DNA of 64,000 bases from JBAXEO01 sp963789515 (lineage in GTDB: Bacteria; Actinomycetota; Coriobacteriia; Anaerosomatales; JAAXUF01), in the NCBI GenBank assembly GCA_963789515.1, contig CAWBKW010000004.1, positions 310,001 through 374,000 on the forward strand, in the 5' to 3' direction. The notes below the pieces were generated by a model that saw only the letters and a program-made list of their open reading frames with translations, was not told the DNA's origin and made no database searches. Of this stretch, positions 45,170 to 54,967 are shown one piece after another; the first letter of the stretch is position 1, and the number at the start of each line of letters is the position of its first letter. Made by a program: the position numbers and the translations under genes.

Positions 45170-45925
45170 CTAGAGACGCTCGACAACGGCAAGGTTCGCG
45201 TCGATGACGGGTCGCTCGGCGACCGCTGTGTGCAGCTCGGCAGGCCGCACCTCCCGCACGCGGAACTCGGGGCCGCTGAAGGTCGCCCGTATCTCGGCCT
45301 CGCTGACGCGGCGCGGCCCGAAAGCCCCCGGGACGCGGTCCGAGAAGCACAGCATCGCGTAGACGCCGCCGGGCTCGAGCACCAAGGCAAGGGCGCGAGC
45401 GAATCCTTCACGCTGCTCGTCGTTCAGCGCGTGGAAGAACCCGACGTCCACCACTGCGTCGAACCGCTCACCGAGATCCGGGAGCGTCAGGAGAACGTCG
45501 CCGACCACGAAGCGCGCAGCGAGGCCGCGCTCCGAGGCTTTGGCTCGGGCCTGCTCGATGGCGGCGTCGACGGCGTCCACACCGAGGACCTCGTGGCCGC
45601 GCGACGCCAGGAAGAGCGATAGCGCACCCGTGCCGCAGCCCACGTCAAGCACGCGGTGCCGGAACGTGCCGGCGTCCTCAAGCGCGACCATCTCCGGCTG
45701 TGGCTCGCCCGTGTCCCACGGCGCCGCGCCGCCCGCGTACTGCCGGTGGAACACCGCGTGCGGATGCGCGGCGTCTGGCGCGCCGGGGTGGCCCGGGCCG
45801 TTTCCGCCGGGATGACCCTCGGGGTGACCTCCACCCGGATGCCCGCCTCCGGGATGACCTTCCGCGGGGTGGCCTCCGGGGTGCGCACTCTCCGGGTGGC
45901 CTTGTGAAGCGTCGTCGTGCGCCAT
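45170..45925 (-). CDS. Class I methyltransferase with a His/Gly/Pro-rich N-terminal tail
   Basis: 251 residues. Residues 9-57 are a low-complexity tail of HPGG, HPEG and HPAEG units holding about eleven His. The rest is a SAM methyltransferase of the TehB/thiopurine/arsenite-methyltransferase type: RQYAGGAAPWDTGEPQPEM, VLDVGCGTGALSLFLASRGHEVLGVD, VVDVGFFHALNDEQREGF, MLCFSDRVPGAFGPRRVSEAEI. The family methylates small or metalloid substrates. The tail could bind metal; that is inference. The tail is in the same frame and begins at a good ATG, so it is part of the protein. Confidence 0.8.
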   Translation of the reverse strand: MAHDDASQGHPESAHPGGHPAEGHPGGGHPGGGHPEGHPGGNGPGHPGAPDAAHPHAVFHRQYAGGAAPWDTGEPQPEMVALEDAGTFRHRVLDVGCGTGALSLFLASRGHEVLGVDAVDAAIEQARAKASERGLAARFVVGDVLLTLPDLGERFDAVVDVGFFHALNDEQREGFARALALVLEPGGVYAMLCFSDRVPGAFGPRRVSEAEIRATFSGPEFRVREVRPAELHTAVAERPVIDANLAVVERL

Positions 45926-46037
45926 ATCCGATCACTCCGTCCCTCTACGCCAGACCACCGTCCCCCGGTATTTTGCCTCGCGGCGCGCGCCCTGTCTCCC
46001 CCACCGGTCGATTCCCTACCAAACAAGTCATGATTTC

Positions 46038-46051
46038 TTGACGCCGGTCAA
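46038..46051 (+). promoter_or_regulatory. FNR/DNR-like inverted repeat before the DUF438-hemerythrin gene
   Basis: TTGAC-GCCG-GTCAA is a perfect inverted repeat in the format of Crp/Fnr-family sites (TTGAT-N4-ATCAA). It stands 63 bases before the ATG at 46114, in the 188-base gap shared with the His-rich methyltransferase. The downstream gene has a hemerythrin domain, so control by oxygen or nitric oxide would make sense. No Crp/Fnr gene with an HTH is seen in the window. Confidence 0.4.
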
Positions 46052-46113
46052 GGCGCTCCGCGTGTGGCGCGGGGTACACCTACTGGTGACGCACCACTCG
46101 AGAGGAGCCCGGC

Positions 46114-47575
46114 ATGTCCATCACCTCCGGCACCACCATCTACGGCCTCGTCGAGGAGTACCCCTACCTCAAGGAATGGCTCATCGCCTACAACCCCCAC
46201 TTCGAGAGCCTTCGCAACCCGGTGCTGTTCAACACCATGGCACGCACCGCCACGCTCGGGATCGCAGCGACCATGGCGGGCGTCTCGGAGGAGCAGCTCC
46301 TCGACGACGTCCGCACCCAGATCGCGCAACACGAGATCGTCGCCGAGGAGACCTCGGTTTCCGCGAGCGGCGCGGCACTGGACGCCGACGAGTCGGCCCG
46401 CCGTGCCGAGGCGCTCAAGGGAATCATCAAGAAGCTCCACGACGGCGCGTCCGTCGCCGACGTGAAGGCCGAGTTCGACGCGCTCGCACAGGGCATCGAC
46501 TCAGTGGAGATCGCCCGCATGGAGCAGTCCCTCATCGCCGAGGGCATGCCGGTCGAGGAGGTCCAGCGCCTGTGCGACGTGCACGTCTCGGTCTTCAAGG
46601 ACTCACTCGATGTTGCGCCCGAGGCCTCCGTCAGCGGCGACCACCCGGTCGACGCGTATCGGCGCGAGAACGAGGTCGCGGCGCAACTGGTCGCGGATCT
46701 GAACCTCGCGCTCGGCGAACTCAAGACCGCGACCGACGCTGACGACCGCGAGCAAGTACTCGCGAGGATCTCGGCGAAGCTGGCCGAGCTCGCGCAGATC
46801 GACACGCACTACACCCGCAAGGAGAACCAGCTCTTCCCCGTGCTCGAGGCGCACGACGTGGTCGGCCCGACCAAGGTCATGTGGGCGCTCGACGACGACA
46901 TCCGCGGACGGATTAAGTCCGCGCGTGCCCTGGTCGAGGCCGGAGACGTCGACGTCGCTGCTCGCCACGCTTCCCGAGACGCTCACGATGATCGACGACA
47001 TGATCTACAAGGAGGAGAAGATCCTCTTCCCCACCGCCCTCGGCGTGGTCACCGACGAGGAGTGGGCGACCATCTCGGCAGGTGACGGAGAGATCGGCTA
47101 CGCATGGGTCGAGGGCCCGGCCGGCGAGGCCGCGCGCGCGACCGCAGCCGCTGCCGGTTCCACCGACGGCGAGCTGCTGCTGCCGCTGCCCACCGGCGCG
47201 CTCACGCTCGCGCAGCTCGACCTGCTCTTCCGCGCGCTGCCCTTCGACGTCACCTACGTCGACGAGAACGACCGCGTGCGCTTCTACTCGGAAGGCGAGC
47301 GCGTCTTCCCGCGTTCGCCCGGCGCAATCGGCCGAGAAGTCCGCAACTGCCACCCGCCCAAGAGCCTGGACAAGGTCGAGCAGATACTCGCCGAGTTCAA
47401 GGCGGGCACCAAGGACGAGGCCGAGTTCTGGATCGAGATGGGGCCGAAGTTCATCCACATCCGCTACTTCGCGCTGCGTGACGCCGACGGCGCCTACAAG
47501 GGATGCCTCGAGGTCGTCCACGACGCCACCCACGTGCGCTCGCTGTCGGGCAACCGCCGCATCGTCGACTGGTAG
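46114..47575 (+). CDS. DUF1858-DUF438-hemerythrin-PAS protein (frame change near 46965)
   Basis: About 487 residues. DUF1858 first (TTIYGLVEEYPYLKEWLIAYNPHFESLRNP), then DUF438 (ALKGIIKKLHDGASVADVKAEFDAL), then hemerythrin HHE with metal-ligand His/Glu (GDHPVDAYRRENEVAAQLV, IDTHYTRKENQLFPVLEAHDVVGPTKVMW, MIDDMIYKEEKILFPTAL), then a PAS_10 domain (DVTYVDENDRVRFYSEGERVFPRS, IGREVRNCHPPKSLDKVEQIL). The single frame change lies within the hemerythrin part. Such proteins are common in anaerobes and probably sense or scavenge O2 or NO. Start has GAGAGGAGC upstream. Confidence 0.9.
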
Positions 47576-47585
47576 CGGAAGGCTG

Positions 47586-47627
47586 TTGCACGAAGTCAGA
47601 CCTCGGTGCTACCATCGGTACTACCTT
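47586..47627 (+). promoter_or_regulatory. vapBC promoter with tandem 12-bp repeat operator
   Basis: -35 TTGCAC (47586-47591), 18-base spacer, -10 TACCAT (47610-47615). Two direct copies of a 12-mer, CGGTGCTACCAT (47604-47615) and CGGTACTACCTT (47616-47627), match at 10 of 12 positions and overlap the -10. The second holds the perfect short palindrome GGTA-C-TACC. This fits binding by a ribbon-helix-helix antitoxin that represses its own operon. Confidence 0.5.
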
Positions 47628-47653
47628 GAGCACTACCCGATGAGGAGTACGTG

Positions 47654-47956
47654 ATGGCCAAGACGAACATCTCGATGCCGGATGGCCTGCTGGAGGAGAT
47701 CGACCGGCGAGCGGCCGCAGCGGAGACCACTCGGAGCGGGTTTATCCAAGAGGCCGCCTCACACTACTTGACCGCGCTCGACGAAGCCGCTGCCGCGAGA
47801 GAACGAGCGGAGCGTCTGGGCCAGGCGTACGACAAGATGCGCCGAGTCGCCGAGCACATGCCGCCCGGTGCTGACGGTACCGCGATCATCCGTCGCTTTC
47901 GCGATCAGCGCGAACCTTGGCTTGCCGACAAGGACGCCACGGACACCGAGCGATGA
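47654..47956 (+). CDS. VapB-like ribbon-helix-helix antitoxin
   Basis: 100 residues from the ATG at 47654 (GAGGAG six bases upstream). MAKTNISMPDGLLEEIDRRAAAAETTRSGFIQEAA is a ribbon-helix-helix DNA-binding segment (NISMPDGLLEEID strand then helix). A helical toxin-binding tail follows. The stop overlaps the toxin start as ATGA. Likely neutralises the PIN toxin and represses the pair. Confidence 0.85.
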   Translation: MAKTNISMPDGLLEEIDRRAAAAETTRSGFIQEAASHYLTALDEAAAARERAERLGQAYDKMRRVAEHMPPGADGTAIIRRFRDQREPWLADKDATDTER

Positions 47957-48373
47957 TCCGAACCGGCTCCCCCGTCTTCGTGGTCGACAGCTCTGTCGCG
48001 TACAAGTGGTTCAACGACGTCGAAGAGAGCGCCGTAGCTGAGGCGCTCACGCTGCTCCGCAGGCACGTGGACGCCCGTGCACTTCTGGCCGCACCTGCGC
48101 ACCTGCCCGCTGAGGTCCTCAACGGCCTGCGGTACTCGAACCTGGATCACGACAGCATCTCCTTGCGGCGGAGGCCCTCGACGAGATGGAGCTCGTCTAC
48201 TTCCCCCTGTCCGCCAGCCTCCTCAAGCGCGCGCTCGAATCGCATTCTCCTACGACCTGACCATCAACGATGCGCTCTTCCCCGCGCTCGCGGTTCAGCT
48301 GGATTGCGAGCTCGTGACCGCGGACCGAGCGCACGCGCGGGTTCAGGAGTGCCCGGTCAGAGTGCTGCGCTGA
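47953..48373 (+). CDS. VapC-like PIN-domain toxin (frame change near 48172)
   Basis: About 140 residues. PIN acidic residues are all present when the frame is joined: Asp in VFVVDSSVAYKWF, Glu in LPAEVLNGLRYSNL, Asp in FSYDLTINDALFPALAV, Asp in LVTADRAHARVQ. A Mg-dependent RNase that cuts tRNA or rRNA in known relatives. As written the gene is split near 48172; this may be a sequencing error, or the toxin may be inactive in this strain. Confidence 0.82.
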
Positions 48374-48464
48374 CGGCGGCGAGAGAGCGTTCTTGCGCGG
48401 CAAGAATGCCGGCATGGCTGCAGACGCCGAGCGGCCGGGTCGCCTGCAACCGCATGTCCGGGGG

Positions 48465-49156
48465 CTAGTCCCCGCCGATCTCCTCGGCAAGCCAGTCGAC
48501 GAGCGGCTTGGCCTGCGTGAACCGCTCCATGCACCAGTCCACGAACGCCGCCGACTCCAGCTCGGCCGGCGGCGGCGAGACCTCCGCGATCGCGTTCACG
48601 TTGGTGTAGCGCAACAGCTCGGCCCGTGGGTGCTGCGCCGAGTAGCCCGCCGGGACGCGCTTGAGCGTCTGGTCGCCGATCAGATAGCCCTCCCGCCTGA
48701 GATCGTCCAGCGCGCGTTCGAGCCGTCGGACCGCTGAGTCCGTCCGCCACCGCTGCGCGCAAGCGCGCGAGCTGGTCAGGGGTGAGGCTGTGTACGCCGC
48801 CGCCGATCCATACGGCGTCGGGGACCAGCCGGACGAAGTAGCCTGCGGGCGCGGTCTTGCGGTCGGCCCCGATCCAGAACCAGAGGTCCGCGTAGGTCTT
48901 GTACGGGGACTTGTCGTGCGAGAAACGGGTATCGCGGTTGATGCGGAAGATCGAGCGGTTGACCGCCGAGTCGGCGTGGACGCGCGGATCGATCGCCGCG
49001 AACGCCGCGCCCACCGCATCGACGAAGTCGCGCTCGGGGCCGAGCAGGTCGCGATCGTAGCGCGCCGCGGTTCTCGGCGAACCAGGCGCGGTCGTTGTGC
49101 TCCGCGAGATCGGCCAGGAACGTCCGAGCTCCGCTTGGGAATCCGGTGAATGCCAT
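48465..49156 (-). CDS. DUF2461 family protein (two frame changes)
   Basis: About 230 residues from the ATG at 49156: FTGFPSGARTFLADLAEHNDRAWFAENR is the family start. After a frame change near 49065 comes VGAAFAAIDPRVHADSAVNRSIFRINRDTRFSHDKSPYKTYADLWFW and APAGYFVRLVPDAVWIGGGVHSL. Another near 48735 leads to ALDDLRREGYLIGDQTLKRVPAGY and FVDWCMERFTQAKPLVDWL. The family is widespread with no established function. Ends 3' of vapC, convergent with it. Confidence 0.82.
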
Positions 49157-49268
49157 CGCCTCGCTCCTCTCCGCCCCGCCGGGTCGGCTGTTCGGTGCTA
49201 CCCTCGGGTATCTTCCCCCAGTGCGTCCCCGCGGCTCGGGCCGCTTGAAGAGAACCGGTGACCCGCTC

Positions 49269-50495
49269 GTGAAAGACCGCCGCCTACTCATCATCTTCGG
49301 CATCGTCCTGGTGGACATGCTGAGCTTCTCGCTCGTGCTCCCCCTTCTGCCGTACTACGCGAAGGAGTTCGGAGCGTCGCCCATGGTGGCCGGGCTGATC
49401 TTCTCGGCGTACCCGCTGATGCAGGTGCTCGCAGCGCCATTCCTCGGCCGGCTCTCCGACGTCTGGGGGCGCAAGCCGGTGCTCATGCTGAGCATCGCCG
49501 GCACGGCTGGCGCGCTCTTGATGCTCGGCTTCGCCAACTCCCTGTGGATGCTTCTCGCGAGCCGCATGCTCGACGGCATCACGGGCGGCAACATCTCAGT
49601 CGCACAGGCCTACATGACCGACGTCACCTCCGAGAAGGACCGCGGCAAGGCGTTCGGACTCATCGGCGCGGCCTTCGGCATCGGCTTCATTCTGGGTCCC
49701 GTGACCGGAGGTCTGCTGGCGGTCATCAGCCAACCCCTCCCGGCGCTCGTGGCAGCCGGGCTGGCCGGCATCAACCTGCTGCTCGTCGCGTTCGTCCTGC
49801 CGGAGTCGCTCTCGGCGGAACGCCGTGCACAGGTGAAGGCCGAGCCGGCGAAGGGCTGGGGCCTCAGCGAACTCGGCTCCACGCTCCGACTGCCCCGTGT
49901 GGGGCCGCTGCTGTGGATCCGCATCGTGGTCGGATTCACCTTCGCGGTGTTCGAGGGCGGGTTCAGTCTCTGGGCCGCGAACTCACTGGGTCTGACGGCG
50001 GCGCAGAACGGGCTCGTCCTGGGCTACGTCGGCGTTCTGTCGGTCATCATCCAGCTCGGGCTCATCGGCCCGCTCACCAAGCGGTTCACCGACGCCTGGC
50101 TCATCGTGGGCGCGACCGCGCTGGCCGCCGTGTCGCTGACGCTCTGGGGCCTCGTGCCGAGCGTCTGGGTGCTGATCGCGATCCTGCCGTTCCTGTCGCT
50201 GGGCCTCGCGGTCACCAACACCATCCTGGGCAGCGCGCTCACCAAGGCCGTCTATGCCGACGAGGTCGGCGGCATCGTCGGCCTCTCCACGGCGATCGGC
50301 TCGCTCACCCGCATCCCCGCGCCGTTCGTGGCGGGCCTGCTGCTCCAGTCGGTGGGCGGCTGGGCGCCGGGGGTGCTTGCCGGTCTGATGACCGCGGCGG
50401 TAGTCCCCTACGGCTACGCGCGGCTCATCAAGCGGCCGGACGCGCCGCTGCCTCCGCGCGAGTCGCCGCCCGTCGCTCCGAACGGTACGGAGTAG
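49269..50495 (+). CDS. MFS multidrug transporter, TetA/Bmr type
   Basis: About 408 residues, using the GTG at 49269 (KDRRLLIIFGIVLVDMLSFSLVLPLLPYY). Motif A reads GRLSDVWGRKPVLMLSIAG and motif C lies in FGIGFILGPVTGGLLAV. Twelve hydrophobic segments are visible. TetA/Bmr-like drug:H+ antiporters share this layout. The start is uncertain because the frame stays open upstream without a clear ribosome site. It faces the OFA transporter convergently. Confidence 0.85.
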   Translation: MKDRRLLIIFGIVLVDMLSFSLVLPLLPYYAKEFGASPMVAGLIFSAYPLMQVLAAPFLGRLSDVWGRKPVLMLSIAGTAGALLMLGFANSLWMLLASRMLDGITGGNISVAQAYMTDVTSEKDRGKAFGLIGAAFGIGFILGPVTGGLLAVISQPLPALVAAGLAGINLLLVAFVLPESLSAERRAQVKAEPAKGWGLSELGSTLRLPRVGPLLWIRIVVGFTFAVFEGGFSLWAANSLGLTAAQNGLVLGYVGVLSVIIQLGLIGPLTKRFTDAWLIVGATALAAVSLTLWGLVPSVWVLIAILPFLSLGLAVTNTILGSALTKAVYADEVGGIVGLSTAIGSLTRIPAPFVAGLLLQSVGGWAPGVLAGLMTAAVVPYGYARLIKRPDAPLPPRESPPVAPNGTE

Positions 50496-50528
50496 GCATC
50501 GAGCCGGATCTCGGCGGAAGATGCGGGT

Positions 50529-51814
50529 CTAGGCGGCGATTCGCAGGCCCTCGTCGCCGGCCACTGCGGCCATTCGGGGCGTCGGCGGCTTGGTGGCGAA
50601 GGTGAGGCCGGCGGCCAACACGCACAGCCCCGCAGCGATCGCATAGGCAACGCCATAGCTGCCGGCGGAGTCCACGATCGAACCGGCGGTCATCGAGCCG
50701 AACACCCCACCGACGCCCCAGGCAGTGAACACGAGTCCATAGTTCACGCCCAGGTTCTTGGTACCGAAATAGCCCGCCGTGGTCGAGGGGAACAGCGAGA
50801 GGTTGGCGCCATAGCAGAAGCCAACGGCTGCAGCGACGGGGACAAGCATGGCCACGGTGTTCGAGAACGCAAGCACACCCATCATCGCGGCCTGTGCCAA
50901 GAAGACGATCAGCATCGTCCGAACCCCACCGATCCTGTCTGATACCACGCCGGCGACCACGCGGCCCAGTGCGTTGCCGAGGGCGAGAACTGCGACGAGC
51001 AGGAAGCCCAGATCGAGACCGGCCATCTGCAGCGCTGCGATCTTGGCCATGTGTCCGATGATCATCAGGCCGGCAAAGGCCGAGCAGGCGTACATCAGCC
51101 AGAGCAGCGCGAACTGCGGTGTGCGAACCATCTGACGCCAGCCATACTCGAGCGTGGCCGACGGTGCCGCGTCCGCGCTCAGGTCGACCGCCACCAGACG
51201 GGACCCGGGAGGCACGTAGCCCGAGAGGTGGGTTCGACCAGAAGCTGCGCCAGCCCGACGGTCACGACGAGGAACATGAGTCCCAGGATGCGAAACGATC
51301 CAGGGACGCCGTAGGCTTGCAGAAGCACCTTGGTGAGCGGCGCGATGTAGACGCTGGCCAGGGCGAATCCCGCAACGACGATTCCGGTGATGAGGCCCTT
51401 GCGCTGCGGCGGGAACCACTTGACCGCTGCCGGGGTGGCAGACGCGTAGCCCAGTCCGATGCCCACGCCGGTAAGGACACCGAATCCGATCGTGATGGGC
51501 AGAGCGTTCGATTCGGACCCGAAGCTGGCGATGATCAGGCCGAGGCCACAAAGCGCACCGCCCACCGAGGCGACGAGCCTCGGCCCGAATCGATCCTGTG
51601 CCCTGCCGGCAAAGACCATCGAAAGCGCGAAGACGCCGACACAGACGGCGTAGGGCAGGCTGGCCTGCCCGGCAGTCCATCCCCAGCCGCCCTCGGCGGC
51701 GGACTTGGAGAGCACCTTGGCGATCACGCTCCATGAGTACAGGACTCCGAGCGCCAGGTTGATTCCGAGCCCCGCGAACACGACGACCCAGCCCCGAGTG
51801 TTTCCGTGCGTCAT
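50529..51814 (-). CDS. OFA-family MFS transporter (oxalate/formate antiporter-like; frame change near 51228)
   Basis: About 428 residues from the ATG at 51814 (GGGGGCC upstream). The N-terminal half is typical: NTRGWVVVFAGLGINLALGVLYSWSVIAKVL, GRAQDRFGPRLVASVGG, GIGLGYASATPAAVKWFPPQRKGLITGIVV. After the frame change: GWRQMVRTPQFALLWLMYACSAFAGLMIIGHMAKIA and FGTKNLGVNYGLVFTAWGVGGVFGSM. The family moves small carboxylates such as oxalate, formate or lactate; the substrate here is not known. The 231-base gap to cydB shows nothing clear. Confidence 0.85.
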
Positions 51815-52045
51815 CCAACGGCCCCCATCACCTGTTGGACTGAACGAAGAACGGCCGCGCGCGGCCTTCGTGCGAGTCAGCAGTATCGCCGAAGACCGCC
51901 CTGCCGACAACATCGTACCTGACGTGGCTTGGACGCGGGCGGGCCCGGGTCCGGAGACCCGGGCCGCGATACGCGATTCCGGTCAGGCTCGGCGCAACTC
52001 GGCCGCTGTCGTAGCAGATGCACGGACGGACGGACGTCTCGAAAC

Positions 52046-53060
52046 CTAGTACCCTTCGCCGCCGAGCTGCGTCTTGCCGGCGAAGATCCGATAGATGAGG
52101 TAGAAGTAGAACAGGACCAGCGGCACGCCGATGGCAGCGATGATCGTCATCACCGTGAGCGTGAGCTCGGACGAGGCCGAGTTCGCGATGGTCAACGACA
52201 GCGCATCGTCGTTGATCGCCGGAACGAGCCGAGGGAAGATCGCGACGGCCCACAGTCCGATGAGCGCCACCGGCGCGAGAGACGCCGCATACCACGCCGT
52301 GTGAGCCTTGCCGTTCGCTCCGAGCCGACCCCAGACGATCGATACGAGCAGCAGCGCGAGGAAGAGCCAGCCCGCCGGACTGGCCATGACCTGGCTCGCC
52401 GCACGAGGCACGAGCAGGAACGTGGCGGCGGTCGCAACGACGACGAGGGCGACGAACACCCAAGCCATGAGCGAGCGCGTCTTGACGGCTCGGTCGTAGA
52501 GCGCGTTCTCGGACTTCAGGGCCAACCACGCGGCGCCTTGCCACATGAACATCACCAGGCCGAGCACGCCCAGAACGAGCGCGTACGGGTTCAGGAGCGT
52601 GAAGAAGTTGCCGGTGAACTCGCCCATCTTGTCGAGCGGCACGCCGCGGACGATGTTGCCGGCCGCGACTCCGAAGAGCAGCGCGGGCAGCGCGCTGCCC
52701 AGGAAGAACGCCCAGTCCCACACCTTGCGCCATGACGGATCGTGCGCGTAGAACTCGAACGAGACCGCCCTGAAGATGAGCGCGAAGAGCACGAGCATCA
52801 GCGCGAGGTAGAAGCCCGAGAACACCGCCGCGTACACGTTCGGGAAACGCCGCGAAGATAGCGCCACCGCCGGCGAGAAGCCAGACTTCGTTGCCGTCCC
52901 ACACCGGGCCGATCGACGAGCGAACGATCTCCTTCTCGTCATCGGTCTTGGCGATGAACGGGTAGAGCGTGCCGAGACCGAGATCGAAACCGTCGAACAG
53001 GGCGTAGCCCGCGAGGAGCACACCGACCAGAGCGAACCAGAGCACACCGAGAGTCGTCAT
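52046..53060 (-). CDS. cydB: Cytochrome bd oxidase subunit II (frame change near 52850)
   Basis: About 337 residues. N-terminus GVLWFALVGVLLAGYALFDGFDLGLGTLYPFIAKTDDEKEIVRSSIGPVWDGNEVWLL is the CydB signature. After one frame change: VYAAVFSGFYLALMLVLFALIFRAVSFEFY, LPALLFGVAAGNIVRGVPLD, and seven more membrane segments to the end QLGGEGY. It partners CydA in quinol oxidation with high O2 affinity. It starts 12 bases after cydA. Confidence 0.92.
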
Positions 53061-53072
53061 CGTGCCTCCCTC

Positions 53073-54436
53073 CTAAGCCTTCGCAGCGGCCGGAACCGCC
53101 TTGCCGCCCTTGTCGGCCGGCAGGACCGGCCCCTTCTTGATCAGGCCGGAGACGACGCGCCACCAGCCGACGAACAGCAGTGCGTAGATCAGGACGAAGA
53201 TGGCGAGCGTGGTGCCGATCTGCCATGCGGGAACGACCTTGGAGATCGCGTCGGCGGTGCGCAGCTGCTGCCCAGACGATCCAGGGCTGACGGCCGACCT
53301 CGGCCGTGGCCCAGCCCAGCTGGATGGCGATCTCAGGTAGCACCCAGAACCAAACGAGCAGTGTCAGCATCCAAGGCGTCTTCTCGACGATCCCCTTGCG
53401 GTTCAGGAACCAGAACGCGCACGAGACCAGGATCAGCGCGCCGAAGATCAGACACCATGAAGTGATACGTCTGGTAGTCGACCTGGATAGGCGGCAGGTC
53501 CTCCGGCTTGAAGTCGTTCAGGCCGGGGTAGGGCGTCGTGAACGAGCCCGACGCGAGGAAGCTCGTCGACACCCGGGATCTCAAGAGCGATGGTGCGCTT
53601 GTTGGCCACGTCGACCCATCCGACCACGCCGATCGGGATCGGGCCGGTATCCCAGTGGCCCTCCATGGCCGCGACCTTGGTCGGCTGGTTGTCGACGACC
53701 GACGACCGCCTGGAGAGTGGCCGGAGCCGATCATGAGCACCGAGAAGATCGCCGCAATCGTCAGACCGATCGAGATGGCCGCGCGGCCGAAGTCCTTGAA
53801 GACGCCCTTGCGCAGGTAGTAGGCGCCGATGGCCGCCGCTACGAACCCGCCGGTGATCAGCAGGGAGTTCACCGTGTGGAAGTAGCGCGGAAGCGTCGAA
53901 GGGTTGAAGGCCGCCGCCATGAAGTTCGTCAACTCGGCCTTGGGGCCGTACGCGGTCTCGACGATCTTGTAGCCGGCCGGGGTCTGCATCCACGAGTTGG
54001 CGATGATGATCCACAGCGCAGAAAGCATCGATCCGAGCCAGACGAGCCAGGTGGAGACGTAGTAGAACCTCTTCGAGACCCGTCCGCGGCCGAACAGCAG
54101 GACGCCCAGGAACGTGGATTCGAGGAAGAACGCGAAGAGGGCCTCGGCAGCCAGCGGTGCGCCGAAGATGTCGCCGACGAACCGCGAGTAGGTCGCCCAG
54201 TTCGTCCCGAAGGCGAACTCCATGGTGATCCCCGTGGCGACACCGATGGCGAACGTCGCCGCGAAGATCTTGATCCAGAGCTCCGAGGCCGCCTGGTCCT
54301 CAGGCTTGCCGCTCTTGTAGAACCGCCGCTCGAAGAGCACGACCACCAGGCCGATCCCGATCGAAAGCGGCACGAACAGGAAGTGGTACGCGACTGTGAA
54401 AGCGAACTGAAGCTTAGCCAGTGCGACGACGTCCAT
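53073..54436 (-). CDS. cydA: Cytochrome bd oxidase subunit I (four frame changes)
   Basis: About 454 residues. LAKLQFAFTVAYHFLFVPLSIGIGL carries the heme His; TGITMEFAFGTNWATYSRFVGDIFGAPLAAEALFAFFLESTFLG holds the conserved Glu residues near hemes b595/d. Then VEGHWDTGPIP-like family sequence (AAMEGHWDTGPIPIGVVGWVD) and LGWATAEVGRQPW follow. Frame changes near 53705, 53568, 53455 and 53265 interrupt the second half, but the order is normal to the end PAAAKA. Quinol oxidase reducing O2 to water, here probably for oxygen defence in an anaerobe. Downstream of rrf2 by 9 bases. Confidence 0.9.
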
Positions 54437-54445
54437 ATCCGTTCC

Positions 54446-54857
54446 TCACCTTCCTCCCTCTGATCCGATGAGCCCCGCTAGGGACTTGCTACCCAAGTAC
54501 TCCGACACCATCCTGTCGGCTTCACTCCACACCCCGTGGATGGCGCAGTCGCCCATCCGCTGACACCAGCCGGGGTCGCTCGTACACACCGAGCATGACG
54601 GCGCTCCCTGCGTCGCCTCGACCACATCGAGCAGGCTGATCGTGTCGGCGGGGCGCGCCAGGAAGATTCCCCCGTGCGCACCTTGCCGGGATTCGACGAG
54701 CCTGGCCGCGACCAATTCGCGCTGGATCCCGCGGGCGAACGCGTACGGCACGCCCTGACTCTCGGCAAGGGTTCTCACGGAGACGGGCGTGCCGTCTGGA
54801 ACGGGCGAGCTCGAGCAGTATCCGAATCGCGTAGTCCGTGCGTCGCGAGACTTCCAC
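54446..54857 (-). CDS. Rrf2-family regulator with four-Cys cluster motif (frame change near 54803)
   Basis: About 137 residues from the ATG at 54857. EVSRRTDYAIRILLELA is the Rrf2 winged-helix start, then VRTLAESQGVPYAFARGIQRELVAARLVESRQGAHGGIFLARP and ISLLDVVEATQG. The cluster region reads CSVCTSDPGWCQRMGDCAIH: four Cys, compatible with an Fe-S cluster as in IscR, NsrR or RsrR. It is the first gene of an operon with cydA and cydB, so it likely controls the oxidase in response to O2, NO or redox state. Confidence 0.88.
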
Positions 54858-54895
54858 TTCCGCCCTCCCGGCCGACCAACTGCTACTACGTAGAT

Positions 54896-54925
54896 ATCAT
54901 ATCGACTCCGCGCGGGGTCCCGCAA
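54896..54925 (-). promoter_or_regulatory. Candidate rrf2-cydAB promoter
   Basis: On the minus strand, TTGCGG (54925-54920), an 18-base spacer and TATGAT (54901-54896), about 40 bases before the rrf2 ATG. The -10 is a 5/6 match. The AT-rich stretch here contains the short palindromes GATATC and TACGTA, possible regulator contacts. Confidence 0.45.
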
Positions 54926-54967
54926 GAGCCAACTGAAGGTTTCTTGCGCTGACGTGCGGCCCTCCCG

